Notes under the pieces: generated by a model | What the model was told of the DNA's origin: nothing | Databases searched by the model: none | What the model saw: the letters and a program-made list of their open reading frames with translations, nothing else | From: Blastomyces gilchristii SLH14081 | Lineage: Eukaryota > Ascomycota > Eurotiomycetes > Onygenales > Ajellomycetaceae | Assembly: GCF_000003855.2 (NCBI RefSeq) | Contig: NW_003101673.1 | Coordinates: 885,997 to 949,996 of the forward strand | Direction: 5' to 3' | DNA length: 64,000 nucleotides | Position numbers and translations under genes: made by a program | In this document: in pieces, positions 35,707 through 47,266 of the stretch | How positions within the stretch are numbered: position 1 is the first letter of the stretch | Layout of the letters: each line of letters starts with the position of its first letter

Positions 35707-36941
35707 TCTCCCTCTCTCCATTCACCCATTTCTCCTTCCCCTACCTTGATACCCAACTTCCGTTAAAATATCACAAAAAAAAACGAGCCAACACACTTAC
35801 ATTCATGCCGCAAATATTTCATCAATAAAACTTATCCTGTTTCCAAATAGCATCTGCTTTCGTTTCCAAGCAACTTCGGAATAAAGCGCTGTCGTGACTT
35901 GAATGTTCGTATCTTGCTCTGCTATTGCTGCCTAGCTTAAGTTAAGTTTACAAAAGGTGGGGTTAAGAAAATGTTGCACCAACCCAAGCCACAACATCCG
36001 CCTCCTTCTCCCTTATTAATATTGCAAGTTAACTTAACTTAGGTTAATTTGGAGTGGCTTTTTGTCGCATAGACAAAAAACTCTCAAACCAATCGCGTCT
36101 CCAGGCACGCCTAGTGAGAGTGAGTATAGCTATATGTGATCTACCTACGAAAGATCGAATCTTTGCTAACTACTTTGAATTGAACTCTCGAGAACTGACT
36201 TTTGTTGTTCTGTCTTGGTATTCTGGAGATAATGGACGAACAATGGTGCCAAGCCGTTCTGTGCCATTCTGCTTGGCTTGGTTGGTTGTGGCTTGGTCAT
36301 CGTGCGTGCATCATTGCTTAATCTGAGTCTTCCTCAAAGTCGTGAAGTTATTTCTTAGATGTAGATGTAATTAAGAGTGTTTGAAAGGGTTGTTTCTTTG
36401 TCTAATATTTCACATCATGAATATGGTGTGACCAATTACCAATACAATGCGTAAATAAGAATATATATATATATATCGTAACTATATTTATCTTGGAGCC
36501 GTTCTTCGCGACCGAGGCATAATTAACTCATTAACCCGTGCTGAATTTTTCTCCCTAGAACTACAAGTTATATAAACGGACGCCTTGTCCTCCGTCACCA
36601 ATACTAGATTCAGAGAAACGATATTGCAGACGGTCACTTACTGCCAATGGTATAGTATATAATATAACTGGAACAGATTACGCAATTTTCTAATCAAATG
36701 GACGGATTTTACCCCCTACATAAATGATACATCCCCTCTAGTAGCCCGGTAGTGCCACGACTACCGTCATCATGACGGATGGTGAAAATATCCACGCTTC
36801 TACATCCCTTCACACTCTCTTCCTCAAAAAAGCCACACCACCGCAAGGATCCGGCTCAGCACCGATGGGATCTTCGCCTCATACAGGGTTGTTATCTTGT
36901 TAGCTGTATCACCCACACACAAGTTTTTATCACCGTCCCCT
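35324..36941. other. Intergenic region with CT and AT repeats
   Basis: About 1.6 kb without a recognised gene. It contains an (AT)n run at 35471-35492, a (CT)n run at about 35672-35706, an AAGTTAACTTAACTTA palindrome block at 36027-36047 and another (AT)n run at 36459-36476. Confidence 0.5.
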
Positions 36942-37316
36942 TCAAACCATCAGTGGCAAATCTATGCCGGCATATCCATTCACTCCAAGTGACTGACTAT
37001 CCATGGTGATATCAATAACCCTCAATATCCCGTTTTGTGTGGCGCGGTCGAAGATCGACCTCGCTGTGTCAGACATCATCTCATCTGTAAGACTCCACCG
37101 CGAACGCACGGCAGGGAACAGGGCGCGCGCGTTATCCCACTTGAAACAAAGGGAAAGAATGGTTTTGAGGATTGATAATTCCAAACTGTAGGAGGGAGGA
37201 GGGGCGCGCGCCTTGAAACACTCTGGTCCGCAGAGGCTGCCTCTTCTCCTGGTTTGGGTGATGTTGGATGATATGATCATTCAACAGGTAGGGAGCGATA
37301 TTCCCCCCGTTCAAAT
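36942..37316 (-). CDS. Unrecognised possible gene fragment
   Basis: The minus strand has gene-like frames: NLNGGNIAPYLLNDHII near 37320-37270, and then, probably after an intron, WDNARALFPAVRSRWSLTDE and RVIDITMDSQSLGVNGYAGI, ending with TGA at 36942. CTACAG and TTTCAAG could be acceptors, but no single splice model was convincing. I do not recognise the family, and it may be a remnant. Confidence 0.25.
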
Positions 37317-37843
37317 TGATGAACTAGCTCTTTTGCATATGTAGAGTGTTAGCAACGTGTGGTTATTATTATTGAGCGTGGTTGAGATGATATATGGAGC
37401 AATCTCGGTTTCGCGGAATACTGCATCTTTGTTTCTCTCTGCGCGTTGGTGAAACGTGAACCTGTACAAGAACCAATTCAGCTGACCTTGATTTTTTTGG
37501 CTATTCAACCCCCAATGGGATGGTCTTGTCTTCACTGGTAGTGGGTTAGTTACTCAATTCGCGCTTTGTGCGTGGGCTCGCTGAGTTTGTCTTTATTATT
37601 GTTGTTCTCTTTACTTCGTACAAGAAAATGCAAAGTCGTCGAAGAATATCACGTGATCTGGGACAATGCCAAGCTGTGAGCTCTATCCAACCCTCTCGTT
37701 TCTGTTTCTTGAACTCAACAATTTATGACCAGAAACCACTCAGTTCCTAAGGATTCTTCTGCTTTTCTCCTATAACAAAAGAAGCCCAAATAAGCGCGTC
37801 TCCTCCGAATCCAATCTCCACTCTACAACCGTCAGATCCAACC

Positions 37844-38225
37844 ATGCCCCGTGCCGTAAAAGGTATGTATGCTAGGTTAAATGGCACCAGCCATAAATGT
37901 ATCAATCTCAACTAATATCTTCCTGTGTCCATAGGTGTCCTAATTGAGTGCGACCCATCCGTAAAGGCCATAATCCTCAAATACGACCAGGAGCGGCACG
38001 ATTACATCGTCGAGGACCTTGATGACGAGCGCCATCTGGTGATTAAAGAAAGCCAGTTGCAGCACTTGAAAGCGCGCCTGAGTAACGTGTGTTCTACATT
38101 TCTACATTTCTACGACCCATTTTTTATATCTGTTGAAGTTCCATCTTTGCTAAAATATTCCGCGTTTAAACTCGTAGGAGCTGGATGAGAAGATCATGCA
38201 ACCGGAGGAGTCCGAGTCGGAGTGA
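37844..38225 (+). CDS. TFB5: TFIIH subunit Tfb5 (TTDA/GTF2H5)
   Basis: The smallest subunit of transcription and repair factor TFIIH; in the family it binds and stabilises Tfb2/p52 and stimulates XPB-dependent DNA opening in nucleotide-excision repair. Three exons (37844-37862, 37935-38086, 38178-38225) total 219 bp and encode 72 aa, the same length as yeast Tfb5. Introns of 72 and 91 bp have GT-AG ends. The start MPRAVKGVLIECDPSVKAII matches the family N-terminus (basic, then KG, L, CDPS, K), and the middle VEDLDDERHLVI matches the ELDDTHLL block. The first exon has only six full codons, a common layout for this gene. An acidic tail (EESESE) ends the protein. Confidence 0.95.
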
Positions 38226-39109
38226 ATGTCTTCTTTAGTTTGACAGGAGCAATTCGATTGGGGTAATGATGGATGATCAAGTCATCAACGTGGCGGCAGC
38301 TGCCACGAAATTCCGAATTTCTATTCTGCGACAGTCCCTGCACGAAATGTGCGGGGTTGTGAGACCGAAGCTGGATCCTTATTCTGAATTTCAAATGCAC
38401 TCTTATATTAAAGGCACCGTAGGTGCCAATCAGGGCACAGGGTTACCAGGCAACACTGCCACTGGTGGAATTCCCAGCCGGGTTATCCAGGCTAGCTTCG
38501 ACTTCACTACACATAGAAAAGCAGCGAGCAAATCCACTCAATCCATCAGTGAGGTTGACTGCAAATTCTTTGGATGCATGTCGGGGGCAATGCGTGCAAG
38601 CCGTCGAAAATAATGCGGCCAGAGAGACAAGGACTCTCATGGAATGACTGCCAAAAAGCATAGATTATGGTTGCATTTTCTGTATGTTCGTTTCCATGGA
38701 ATTCACGACTTTTTTTTTGTCGAGAAAAATCGTTTTCCGCTACGTTGGTGGCAGCTAGATACTCGAGAAGATCTCTCCAGACGTTCGAATATTCCTTACG
38801 GTTGCTACTCATGTTGGTAAATACTTATTTATTATTATGAATTCGCTTCAAACAGTACCTTAAATTAAGATAAACCAATTCAGCTTATTTCATACTAACT
38901 ATCGTTCAAAATTATGAAACTCATTACTTGCTTCTGCGTCCACCTCATGGTCGTTCTTTACGAGCACTGGAGAGCCAACAAAAAAAGAGCCCGGGTGAAT
39001 AGAAAAGGGAATAGGAGAAATGGAAAAACAATCAACACAACCCGAAACTATCCCCTGCAACAAGTACGCCTAGTTGAACCCGCCTGGGCCGTCAATCGGT
39101 CGTATCTGT
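38226..39109. other. Intergenic region between TFB5 and the VOC-fold gene
   Basis: About 0.9 kb. An 88-codon minus-strand frame at 38546-38812 and a 115-codon plus-strand frame at 38266-38613 overlap each other and resemble nothing I know. I leave both unannotated. Confidence 0.45.
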
Positions 39110-39737
39110 CTACCCACTGCACTCTTTCTCGTTGATATAGATGCCAATCCCATTCCCCTCGGTATCGCGGCACTGGGTGATAAAGCCATGATCCCCCTCC
39201 GGGGTGCGCTCGCCAATCACAGCCCCACCATTCGCGATGATTGCCTATGATTGAAAGGCTAGTCAGGACACTTGCCTACAAGAAGTGCACACGTATTCGC
39301 CATTGTCATGGCATGGCCCATCAAAGCAACTGTCGGAGTTTGTGCTACTGAAACACAAGTCAACGCAAACAAAACATACCTCAGCTGTCTTCTTATCATC
39401 CTCAACCATAAAGTACATCTTGAAGGCACTGTCGCCCTTGGTATGCACCTTGGCATCGACGCGCTCAAAGCTACCACACAGGGCTCCTGACTTGGGGTGA
39501 CTGGGAAAACTGAATATGGCGATGTCCTTCTCATTGAGGTTGGCGGGGAGGGGGGGGATGGTCCAATTAAAGACAGCGGTATAGAATGATTTGGCTGGGT
39601 GGTAGTGTCAGTGTCTCTTGTCCTTTGGAAGGCTGGGAAATTGGTTGAAGGAACGTCATACCACGGGCAACGTCGATGACGGGGATGTTCACCCAGCATG
39701 GGGCGCCGAAGGGGGGAGGAGTCCACTCGCCAGACAT
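39110..39737 (-). CDS. Glyoxalase/bleomycin-resistance (VOC) fold protein
   Basis: A small metal-dependent VOC-superfamily protein with unknown substrate. Three exons (39737-39662, 39594-39380, 39244-39110) total 426 bp (141 aa) in frame; introns are 67 and 135 bp with GT-AG ends. The N-terminal strand and helix PCWVNIPVIDVARAKSFY followed by FNW is the standard VOC opening. FKMYFMVEDDKKTAEAII then NGGAVIGERTPEG and DTEGNGIGIY form the second beta-alpha-beta unit, ending in the usual D-x-x-G-N-x-x-x-I/L motif. Similar fungal and bacterial proteins are annotated as glyoxalase-like, often without proven activity. It is shorter than the two-domain forms, so it probably works as a dimer. Confidence 0.92.
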
Positions 39738-41294
39738 GATGTATTGGGAGCTGGGGTTAGGTACCGTGCTTTGGGGTTCGAAGAAGGTTGAAAGAGGAAG
39801 CAATTCTATAAGGCTCTGATTTGAGATGCTGAGGTGAACGAGAATAGGGATCCTATGGACAGAAGGGAGGAATCAGGGTCCTCTTTATACCCCGTCATCC
39901 CACCTCATCAACTGGGGTCAACACTTCGTATTCATCCCCCCACCATTTCGCCAGATTTCCTTCCCCGGCCAAATGACATCTCCAAAGTACCAAGACGGGA
40001 CAATTCCAATCCGCTTTTCCCTCTCCCAACCCGCTCAGGATTGAAACCTGAACTCACAAATTCCAATCCCAACCACCGTAGCGCGCAATGAGTCATAAAA
40101 ACAAAGTAAAATCATCCTTCAAAGGCTATCATAGCACCATCACCAAAGCAACCAACAAACCTAGCAAAAAAACCTGCAAATCGGGCAGCCACGCGCAGGG
40201 AAGCCGACGCGAGAATCCGCAAATTCGCCTGCCATTTTACCGCATGTGGTCTAGCGGATGACGCGGAGGAGACACGAGATCATGTGGTTGGGGGCTTGGC
40301 CAAGGTTGTAGGATTGGGGGACTTAGGCAGCAATCTTGGTAGTGGTCGTCGGGCGGCGGTGGTCTTGCCGCGTTTTTGCGGAACAGGGAAAATCGGGCTC
40401 TTCGGCTTTTGGGGGACACACCGAGCGGTGGGCAGGTATCTCGAATTGATTTATTTGTTTGTAGAGTGATTCCTCCTGGCTCTGAGGCGAGCGGAGTGGT
40501 TGATTTGACGACAACCAGATATTTCGCACAATGCAACCTTACGTTCATGCGTTGGATAGTTGGGATTAGTTAAAGAATGTTCAAGAAATAGTCCAAAAAA
40601 CGAATCATATTTCTCTCCTAGCTCTGGCAGGACCCAAAATACATCGAGAAGTTAGAAATAATATCAACCGTTCAATAAATTGAACAGTGACACGGGAGGA
40701 ATCTTCTCGGATTCAATTGCCAGAAATATATACCAAAAACAGATTGAAGTCCAATATTAGGACAGAGAACAGGAGTCGTCCTCGGCAAAGTTTTACATGG
40801 CATAAGGCTAATGAAAAGTGCTTGTGCATGGACAAAGCGTTCGTTAAGCCAAAAAGTGTAAAAGGTATAGAACTGACCAAAATTAAAGGAAAAAAGGTGC
40901 ATGGAATGTCGAACAAGCGCAAAGGAGGTTGAAACGTCAGATAAAAGGAAAAAAAAAAAAACCCCGGTATAAAAGACAGAATGCCATTTGTACAAAAATA
41001 AAAATAAAAGTAGTCCAAAAACCCAAACCATCGAGTCTTTCCCGTAATGCGCCATATATATTCCCAGTCCAAGCTTCTGCGATCATTACGCCCCATCAAT
41101 CGTAAGTCGTCCCGGAATCTTCATCGAAATGATTTCGATATGAAGCAAGTCCAGAACGCAGGGTGGTGCGAGGAGCAGTGTGTGTCCATACAAAAGAAGT
41201 ATTTATGTAAAATATTTGTTTCGTATCGTCTTCACAGAAAAGAACAAAAACATTATTGAGTTTTTTTGTTTTTTTTTTCCCCTCCTTCAACTTT
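39738..41294. other. Intergenic region between the VOC-fold gene and OPY2
   Basis: About 1.55 kb. Several short frames on both strands were inspected near 39834-40091, 40237-40573 and 40672-41099; none shows a domain or conserved-looking splice structure. The part next to OPY2 is AT-rich and probably its 3' untranslated region. Confidence 0.45.
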
Positions 41295-42802
41295 TCAGGG
41301 CTTAACCTCATTCTTGTCGTCGAAGGGACTCATACTTCTCTGGAGTGAGTTTTCAGAATCCGGTTTACTGTGTGGTTCTTGCAACTGATTGGAACTCTGA
41401 CTGGAATTGTTTTTGTCAGGGGTAGACTTTTCGCTCTGATCCGGTTTAGTGGTGGGCGACTTAGGCTGGTCCGGCGAAGCGTGAGAATCATCAAAGGGGC
41501 TCTGTTTGATAGACGGTGAATCCTCAATGACAGTGACAGCGACAGACTGGTTGGACTGACGCTTATTAGGATGGTCACCTGGTAATTCCGCGACCCTAGA
41601 GGGGTTAGGAATTGCTGTGGACAGATCTCCGGGTAACTCAGCAATCCTAGCGGGTTCATTTCTCACGGACGATGCTTGCGAGACGGTGATCATAGGATTG
41701 GACGACTCATCGGTTTCGGAAATGGTGCTGGTTTTGGACCGAGGCGATCTAGGTGACCGAGGTGATAGAGGGGATTTGGTCAGGTTGACAGGGCGTGCAA
41801 CCATGGAGCGGGCGACGATGGAACCGGCAAACTTCCTCTCGTTGGCGGCCTTATCATTCTTCTTTTCCATTTTGGCGCCCACGGCGTTGGCCTTGTCGAT
41901 TTGGGAAGCAGTAATAGGGGGGACGACAGGAGTCGAGGAAGGAGGGCTTTCGCTGGGAGTGATACATCCAGATTTGACACTGACGACTGCAGCTTTGGCG
42001 CGGAGGGCTTGCTGAGCAGGGACGGGGCTGACGATGGCATCATGGCGGTAGAGGGTGGTAGCCACGCTGCTGCGAGCGAGACTGGGACTCATACTCTTAC
42101 GATCATCCTCTGTCATTTGAGACCACACGGAATCACGGATATCGCCAGGCATGAAAAAGTGCTGGTCCTGACCGTATGTGCTTCCATTGGCTGTGGGGAG
42201 TGGAGGAACTGGAGGGACAAGTAGACCTGGGGTGTCTGGTGGGGAGCGGTTGGTGACGCCTGGTATATAGGCGATCTGGATGACATTTGATGCTCTGGTG
42301 AGAACAGTCGACGCGATCGAGCCAACGGTGGATTGCCGTGTGACACGGCTGCCTGCCAATGATTCTTGTTTCTCATACGACTCGGACTCCCACTGCTGGT
42401 TAGCTGCACGGTTCGCACGCTTCTTCCGGAAGTAAAAATAGGCCAGAACAAGAACGGCTAACACAGCCAGACCACCAATAACTCCACCAGCGATGGCACC
42501 AATATTCGAAGAGGCGGGCTCATCAGGGGCAGCCACTCCACCCACCTCCCCGAGACTGATGCAGACGGTTTTCTGGCAGGCCTGACAGGATTGGCTTATC
42601 AAAGAACAGGTTTCTCCCTCTGGGCACTCAGGGCAAGGCGGAGGTTTAGCCGGGCAATTGACGACACATCGACGGAATAGAGTATTGAGAGAGCGACCGT
42701 ATACTAGAGCAACGAAATTAGTACTTTTGAAAGCAGAACAATATCAATATGGAGTGAAGGTAGTAATGATTGCTTACTAAGGTCTGTTTGAGCAGCAGCC
42801 AT
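41295..42802 (-). CDS. OPY2: OPY2-type membrane anchor protein
   Basis: In yeast, Opy2 is a single-span plasma-membrane protein that recruits the Ste50-Ste11 module to activate the HOG and filamentous-growth MAPK pathways. Two exons (42802-42778 and 42703-41295; 74-bp intron) give 1434 bp, 477 aa. The short extracellular N-terminus holds eight Cys between residues 21 and 56 (CVVNC, CPECPEGETC, SCQACQKTVC), the Opy2 domain signature. Residues 76-100 form one membrane span followed by RKKR. The long cytoplasmic tail is low complexity, rich in Ser, Pro and Lys, with SPRSPRSPRS, two AELPGD repeats and two SPFDD motifs, one of them near the C-terminus, which are candidate short binding motifs. Using an ATG in exon 2 would delete half of the Cys domain, so 42802 is preferred. 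Confidence 0.9.
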
Positions 42803-44957
42803 GGTGGTGAGGGATAAGAGTATGCTATTTTTCTCTTTTTCTTTTTTCTTTTTTTTTTTTTTTGTGAGTACTAAAATGCAACAAGCAAGATTGCAAAACC
42901 AAGATCAGGAGTTAAAGGCAATCGTCAAATCCCCTAGCAGCACATTTGAAATATGTCGATTGGTCCTTTGGTTGGTTGGTGCAGGGCCGGCGCCGATCAA
43001 CGGCGGCAAGGTAAAAACGAGAAGGGGGAAAAGGCAAAACACAACAAACGAGCGACTGGGTGAAGATAAAAGAAGCAGAGGATCAAGATATAAAACGAGT
43101 GTGGGTATGCAGCAGCCGGGCCAGAGAGAGGATATTTTCAGCACAGGGACGGATTAGGCGTCGAGGGGAACAGCCGCAGTCATTCTGGGTAGTAGATTCG
43201 TCGAGACAAGAGCGGTATACGGGAATATTCGGGGAGCGTTTCCCAGGACGACAGTATGTATGTATGGATGATGCAGGCGAGGGGAGGGCGTGCGTGCAAG
43301 AGCAAGAGCAAGACGAAGAGGATTGAAAGGGGGTTGATGATAATGGAGGTTGAGATAGGAAAAATAAGAATAGGAGAAGGTGAGAAGAAGAAGAGGGTGA
43401 GAAGAGGGAAACAGAACAGACAAACGGGGCTGCAGCGGCTTTGGAAGTTGGGGCTGGGCTTGGCTCGGGGCTACGGGAACCACACACAACACACACCACA
43501 CCAACAACCAACGCTACTGCTAACAAGTAGTAATAATAAATATTAATAATAGTAGACTAAGTACTCCGTAGCTAGTAACTAGTAAGTAACAAGGGAGACA
43601 AGACAGGGCCCAGGCCAGCCCACAAGGAGGAGAGAAAAAGGAGACGTTTTCGGTGGTTCAACCCTACCAGCGAGCTGAGCTGCCAGGGACCTGACCGTTG
43701 AGTGACCTATTCCTTGCGCGTGTTTTATATGGCGGCCAAATGTAACTCCATAGTCAAAACCCCGCTAAGTTGCCAAGGGCGGGCTGAGCTTACAGTTGCT
43801 ACTGCCACGCCCCGAGGTCTCCACAATGCCCCTTTTGCCTGTCTACGCTGTAAGTTGTCTCTCCCCATCTTGCCTGTGCTTACGCAGTACGTACCTACTA
43901 CTACTTAGTACCTACGCTGTACTCCGTATACATGAGCTAATTCTGTGGCATTAAGGATCCAGCCGTGCCTGTTCTAAATTAATCTGTAATCTGTTGCTGG
44001 TGGAAATTGAGGCTCCACTCGGTCAGCCAATCATCGGCCGTATATGGCCCATCCGTCGCCCCACTCAGATTCCCTAATCCGGCTAGTGCTACCGCTTGCG
44101 TTGTGGTTCGCGCTTGTCTTTCCACTTGCCTGATTACATACAGACTTTTTACTAATTAGTGTGGCTAAGACCTGATGAGATGGAATGTTTCTTCTTCTTT
44201 GTTGTCCCATCTTGATTTCTCTCATCTGAAGGCTATGAAGCGGCCACGACGTGTAGCAAGGTATGTTGGATGAAGTACAGAAGTCCCCGCTCCCATACTC
44301 CGTACAGACTGTCTATGCTTCGTAAAACTGTCAGGTTGTTTTCAAGAGACAGACACATGTCAGTCAGCTCTACGGAGTAGATCCTGACTCGCAGAAGTGG
44401 TGACCGAAACGAAAATGCAGAGCAGATCATGCATGTCATGCCTTATTATTATTTAATATTATGTATGTTATGTACTCCGTACATGTGTAACATACAACAA
44501 CATACATTACATGTGCTGCATAGCCCTACCGGGAAATCACCGTTTTGCAATATTCTTCTTCGAGAACCCCTTTCCGTTCAATCATAGGTTTTCCAAACAA
44601 CAATAAATGATAATAATAGCGGTCTGCTCTTCTTCACTACTTGGCTCCTTGCTTTTCCCTGCCAAATTGCTGCGGCCACGGCTGCCACATGGCACCTCTC
44701 ACTTGAGACTTGCATAGTAAACATGATTGGAGAGGAGAGGGGGATAGCGAAAATCGGCAACACCGCCCGCTTCGTTGCAAGTAATATCAGATGTTGAACT
44801 CTTCACAACTATGTACTATCATTATTATTATTGACCCTTGCCAGCTCGCATTTCCTTGTCCGGAGAATTGTATTCCTTTGACTCCATAGTTCAATTTCAA
44901 TTCCCTGACTGACTTGCTTTTTCAATAGTGCGGAATTGGTGTTGCTAGCTAGGGCTG
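42803..44957. other. Intergenic region upstream of OPY2
   Basis: About 2.1 kb without a recognised gene. A poly-T/poly-C-rich leader lies next to the OPY2 start (42826-42864). Between 43560 and 44480 the motif ACTCCGTA (or its complement) appears about five times, together with CTAGTAACTAGTAAG-type palindromes. Confidence 0.45.
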
Positions 44958-44971
44958 ACTGGTGCCTCTGT

Positions 44972-45322
44972 GCCCCGGTGGCCGAATGGTTAATGCGGCC
45001 ACCTGGTAGCGCCTTGGCGTGGGAAACCAAGGCGTGTGGGTTCGAAACCCGCAGGGGATACATTAAATCCGGAACTCAAGCACCTCAGGTTCCTAATAAA
45101 TACAGAGGTGTACAAATCGCTCCAATAAATCGCTCTATGTTCCTGGGCTGGGAAGTTATTATCGCATGTATCTAATTGTCACTCCTTTGTATTTCCTATG
45201 TTCTTGTTATCTTGGCATGGTCTCAACACCTGTATTTCCTCCTGTATAACCAACACTTGGCCTGTATTTAACATCACGCAAGGACTCATCATAAGCTCCG
45301 CTTGCATATGAGTATAATGGAA

Positions 45323-45354
<32 letters not shown>
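44972..45354 (+). mobile_element. tRNA-derived SINE, full-length copy
   Basis: The head resembles a class II (Leu/Ser-type) tRNA: GCCCCGGTGGCCGAATGG with an A box, a long variable-arm stem (CGCCTTGG/CCAAGGCG), the B box GGTTCGAAACC, and a closing GCAGGGG that can pair with the first bases. About 240 bp of tRNA-unrelated body follow, ending in GCATATGAGTATAATGG, AAGAAT and an (AAT)n tail. A perfect 14-bp target-site duplication ACTGGTGCCTCTGT flanks it (44958-44971 and 45355-45368). This proves retroposition, and the intact CpG sites mark it as young. Related copies are at 8490-8822 and 52265-52639. Confidence 0.92.
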
Positions 45355-45356
<2 letters not shown>

Positions 45357-45368
45357 TGGTGCCTCTGT

Positions 45369-47225
45369 AGTTATATCCGGCTTTTTTTTTTTTTTTTTTT
45401 TTTTTAATCCACGGTTTGCTCCTATAACTAACTACCCGCGCCGACTATTTGATTAACGGCCGCCCTGAGGTCTCCCGACAAGTCTAGAATTCATGCTATT
45501 TTATATCTCGGAGATATCTAGGCGTACGGATAGGCGACTCGTATTATTTATTTATTTATCTCTCTATATATTAAAGAAAAACCAACTTTTCCATGCAAAA
45601 AACGCTGTAACATGACCTCACATGTCATCACATACATCTTATCAAATTTATGATTGAGATTAACAGCTGGCTCTGCAGCCTGTACAACTCTGATAGATAA
45701 TCTTCATTCTTTTCTTTACAGATGTTCTCTACTGTATTTACATTCTTTATACTCTTATCTATGTTCATTACAACCTGTATATTCATTAATATACTCTTTC
45801 ATGCACTGCTGCTTGATATGTGAGAATTCTTATTCTCTCAGCATGTTTGAATATTCTCAATTCAATGCATTATTTCATACATGCTCTACATGTCATCAAG
45901 CTCAGTATTATGCATATCAGACACATTCAGTTCAAATCTCTCACTTATTATTAAGAGATGTAGCTGCTTCTGTACTTAACTCACAGTGAGTTGAGCTATC
46001 ACACTGTGATATATACTGTGAAGACTGTTCATCTCATCTGTTCTATACTGTTAATCACATGTTCAAGAACTGTAATAACTGCTGAACTCTCAATTATAAA
46101 CATATCTGTGATGCTAAATATTATCATCTGACAGCTGCTGCAGTAGTTAATACAGACTATATATACAGAGATTTATCAGAACAGCTGTTTCTTAACATTC
46201 TTAATAATTAAATCAGTTTAACTATCTCTGAATCAGCTGTTAATTCTTTAATTACTTATAACTACTGATCTATTCTCTGCAGCTTTCAGTTCTACATTTA
46301 TCACTATTAATTACTTAATTTTAACTGAATAAATATCTACTACTCTATCTGCAGAGCTAAGTATTAAATTAATGAATATATATACAGATTATTAAAAACT
46401 CTATCAATGTTTTTTATATACTATATAAGAGATACTGTAAGACTATTATCTGTTAAAGAACTTATATAAGAGCTATATAAGCTATTTAATAATAATGTAG
46501 CTGATATAAAGTATTTTTATAAGTATATTCAGAACTATAACTCTGTTCTAATATTTATATTTATTAAATATAAACAGAATTTATATCTGAGTTATCTGAC
46601 TACTAGCAGCTCAGTATTATTTTAAATACAGAGAAAACTCTATTATCTATAAGAGTTATTAAAGTCTGATTTAGATAAGAATATCTATTTTATATAAATA
46701 TAAATTTATAATTTATAGTTTAATACAGATATTTTAAATAGTGCAGACTCTGTTATATATTCTAGTATATTTAATTATATTTATATTATATTACTTACTA
46801 TTTATTTATTTACTTTTTTATATTCTTCTATTATATTATTATAACTGCTAATATTTTTAAAATTAATTCTTTTATTCAGCTTTATTAGTCTATATAAAAG
46901 ATACTATAAAATAGCTTTATTATATATATTAGTTTAAACTCTGTTCTACAGCTAAAAATAGATAATAATTACTACTATAAAAATCTATCTACTGTCTCTG
47001 AGATTATAGTTATTATATAGAATACTCTCAGCAGTATTTATTATCTTTATATTATTCTTTTAATACTATAACAGCTCAGTACTCACTTAAGTCTTATATA
47101 TATTAATTCTTACAGTCTGTTATATCTTTTACTATATTATATTCTACTTTTTTCTTTCAGAGATCACAGCTGATATATTAATATAAATATACTTATAGAT
47201 CTCTCATCTGTCTATAATAACTCTG

Positions 47226-47242
<17 letters not shown>
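45369..47242. other. AT-rich decayed sequence, origin unknown
   Basis: After a 23-base T run (45383-45405) and a short normal-GC stretch, the sequence turns strongly AT-rich at about 45560. A 111-codon plus-strand frame (45654-45989) and its broken continuation contain several Cys/His pairs (CDIYCEDC, then NCNNCW and KHICDAKYY) that look like a decayed zinc-binding protein. I could not assign a family. From 46200 on there are only short frames. It is probably an old element. Confidence 0.4.

Positions 47243-47266
<24 letters not shown>

Noticed and set aside
38266..38812. Two overlapping frames (115 codons plus, 88 codons minus)
   Set aside because: No recognisable domain, no splice support and mutual overlap; neither could be preferred.
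44972..45057. Possible free-standing tRNA gene
   Set aside because: The tRNA-like part is the head of a SINE with a 14-bp target duplication and an (AAT)n tail, and the same unit recurs elsewhere.
44936..45175. Open frame across the SINE, with similar frames at 8406-8645 and 52325-52543
   Set aside because: The frames start in the tRNA-like head and follow the repeat; they are by-products of a non-coding SINE.
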